NCBI GenBank assembly: GCA_948146395.1
Contig: OX411559.1
Coordinates: forward strand, 40,767,432 to 40,831,431
DNA length: 64,000 bases
Direction of reading: 5' to 3'
Origin: Fragum whitleyi
Taxonomy: Eukaryota; Mollusca; Bivalvia; Cardiida; Cardiidae
Position numbers and translations under genes: made by a program. The notes under the pieces were generated by a model that saw only the letters and a list, made by a program, of their open reading frames with translations, was not told the origin of the DNA and ran no database searches. Shown here piece after piece: positions 62,048 through 64,000 of this stretch; positions within the stretch are counted from its first letter, which is position 1; each line of letters starts with the position of its first letter.

Positions 62048-62183
62048 ATAGTGTTTCAATAGTGGAACAGATACAGGTGGGTTAAGCCAATTTAAAATCT
62101 TTTATCGCTCAATGAAACCTTATGTTTTTGGTACTCATTGGAATTGACTTGACAATACAATTCATATGAGTACCAATAACATA

Positions 62184-62435
62184 TTAACCCTTGTCATGTT
62201 GAATGAATTTTGGCTAAAAAAAATCATCAAAATCAAAGGGATAAAAACACTGAAAGTTCCCACTGTAGATCAATTTTTATTTGAAAAACTTAATCTATTG
62301 ACAATTCTGGTTTGAAAGTGAGAAACAGGTGGTGTAGACTAACGTCAGACTGCGCATATTATGTGCAGGCTGATGTTTGTCTACAGCTCCTGCCAAAGCA
62401 GGAATATATTCCGGGTTCAGCATGACAAGGGTTAA
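62184..62435. mobile_element. CCCTTGTCATGCTGAA MITE, full copy (252 bp)
   Basis: Starts ttaacccttgtcatgttgaa and ends ttcagcatgacaagggttaa. The interior is in the opposite orientation to 9652-9895. Confidence 0.9.
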
Positions 62436-62456
62436 GATTTGTGCTATAATTATTGA

Positions 62457-63390
62457 CATGGGTGAAAGTTTTCCGTATTATTACGGAATTCCGTATTTTG
62501 GTCGGCTGCCGGGACCATTTTTCCAAATCGCATAAATCCGATGAGAAAAGTTTGGAGGGGGGTGAGGGGGGGTTAACATTATGTTTTTGTGATCAGATCG
62601 GAAAATTCTCGGAGATCGCTCCTGCAATTCATTATGAGATGGCAGAAAGAACGAAAAAATATAAATGGCGGTTTGATGGGAAAAGACTCAAGATTATCAA
62701 AACAGTTAAGAAATCGAGCATCGGACGGCCTCGGGGATTCGACGAATAGATGAGAAAGTCCGAGCAATGTTCCAATAGAGAAACGAGGTCACCCTAAAAG
62801 AAACTTATATGACGATTACCAAATATAGAAATTTCCGTTACCCGAAGTTCGGTGTACGAAATGTAATTTGTAAGATCGGCTGTGATTTGTTTGGATCCCT
62901 TCCATTATCCAATCTAACGTCGCATTACATGAAGTAATACGACCTGTTAATTGTTGACATTTCCGCTTCAAGAAATCGCATGGAAATACAAAATCCAGTT
63001 TCCCTATCGAGGGAAACCGTGGAGATTATATAAAAATGTTTGAGGATGACGTAAAAAAAAAAAATCTAGATGGAAACGGTTCATCGAAAGAGATGCTTGA
63101 GGGGAGAAATGGGTCGATTTTCTTTGGAGGGAAGATGACCGGTCAACTCGGTCTATTCTCAACTCGGCCTGAAGTGAAAAATCAAACAGAAAAAAAAATC
63201 TCTACCTAAAAAGGTAGTATAGTATCATTAAAGCTTTTCTCAGTGGTTTGAAAATGCTATTTCTAAGGAGCTCCCGGGGGCCGCCGGCCCCCTGGACCCC
63301 TGGCCAGGGCGTTGTCCTGGACCCACCGGGGGCCCTGCAGCCCCCAGCTATCAAGTTCCTTATTTTCAAAAATTACTACTTTCACCCATG
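62457..63390. mobile_element. 934-bp element, CATGGGTGAAAGT ends, TSD tattga
   Basis: Ends catgggtgaaagt and actttcacccatg are perfect 13-bp inverted repeats flanked by tattga on both sides (62451-62456, 63391-63396). The left has the palindrome ttccgtattattacggaa. A 98-codon frame at 62453-62749 (YKWRFDGKRLKIIKTVKKSS near its end) starts in the terminal repeat. A GC-rich block (cccgggggccgccggccccc, 63272-63291) lies near the right end. The superfamily is uncertain; a 6-bp TSD and CA...TG ends could suit hAT. Confidence 0.78.
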
Positions 63391-63686
63391 TATTGACATT
63401 CTTTGATCTGAAATCCAAAATACCCCTCTCTATCTGTAGCTCCATTACAATCTACCTAAGGGTTAATTCTGGCTCAGAATTTCATATGCAAAAAATCTCA
63501 TTTAGTTGGAAGTTATGAGAAATACCGATTTTTCGATGGCAAATTGAACCAAACCCTTTGTTAAAAATATATTTTGCTGTGAGATTTTTCTCTCAGTCAG
63601 CCAATTTGAATGAGATTTCTGGCACTCAAATGAGAGAATTTGCACAGATCTCAACCAAAATTGATCCCTTATTTTTTACATTTTTA

Positions 63687-64000
63687 GCTCCACTGGCTGA
63701 AAGCCACTGGGGCTATTGTCATGGCGTTGTGTCCGTCGTGCGTCCGTCCGTCCGTCCGTCCGTCCGTGCGTGCGTGCGTCCGGTCGTAAACTTTTCTTTA
63801 AAAATCTTCTCCTCAGAAACTACTGGATGGATTTCAACCAAACTTCACAGGAATGATCCTTGGGTGACCCTCTTTCAAAGTTGTTCAAGAAATTTTGATC
63901 CAATGAAAAACATGGATTTAATGGGCGTGGCTTATTTCCAAATATGGTAAAAAGTGAGTTTTCTCAGATTCTAACTGATGGATATCAACCAAATTTCACT
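63687..64000 (-). mobile_element. Helentron-like element, inverted, running off the right edge
   Basis: The terminal hairpin agctccactggc...gccactggggct (63689-63717), then a (CGTC)n/(CGTG)n microsatellite (63737-63782) and core sequence (aactactggatggatttcaa, repeated as aactgatggatatcaac) mirror the 3' ends of the other elements, so it is on the minus strand. It is cut by the window end. Confidence 0.78.

Noticed and set aside
63558..63950. 130-codon plus-strand protein with RPSVRPSV repeats
   Set aside because: Translation of the Helentron-like (CGTC)n microsatellite and core on the wrong strand.

Overview
The window is eukaryotic nuclear DNA and most likely comes from a bivalve mollusc. 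It is AT-rich, its genes are split by GT-AG introns, and it is crowded with tRNA-headed SINEs, small inverted-repeat transposons and 'pearl'-type elements. These last are tandem-repeat cores followed by an ACGG/ACAG microsatellite and a terminal hairpin. No prokaryotic operon, CRISPR array or rRNA gene is present. The species cannot be named from sequence alone. Three coding loci are supported. (1) Minus strand, 30009 down to 4265: the first twelve coding exons of ATP-dependent 6-phosphofructokinase. They join in frame to 1284 nt (428 codons), covering the whole N-terminal catalytic half and the start of the inter-domain linker; the C-terminal half lies beyond the left edge. (2) Minus strand, 54123-50566: an uninterrupted 1185-residue non-LTR retrotransposon protein (APE-type endonuclease plus reverse transcriptase) with a 3' UTR ending in (AAATC)5. 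(3) Plus strand, 60447-60553: exon 2 of ribosomal protein L19; the other RPL19 exons were not found and probably lie outside. Layout: 1-30 kb is the PFK gene, whose introns are packed with transposons, including three Helentron-like repeat arrays at 10.6-12.1, 15.2-17.4 and 21.1-22.0 kb and a 1.9-kb hAT-like element at 17.7-19.6 kb. PFK exons 4 and 5 each have broken partial tandem copies next to them. 30-50 kb has no recognisable host gene; it holds SINEs, Helentron-like copies, a 3.0-kb inverted-repeat element (35.6-38.6 kb), a pair of about 550-bp MITEs and a 1.3-kb element with perfect 27-bp terminal repeats. 50-54.2 kb is the LINE. 54-64 kb is transposon-rich and contains the RPL19 exon, several elements with clear target-site duplications, and one visible nested insertion. 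PFK and RPL19 are unrelated housekeeping genes. I found no evidence of a new multi-gene system. The most interesting signals are in the mobile DNA: Helentron-like elements whose 5' motif matches the arm of their own 3' hairpin, several unnamed DNA transposons with intact ends, an apparently intact LINE whose 3' end lies in a tRNA-like sequence, and transposon ends lying about 12-21 bp from PFK splice sites.
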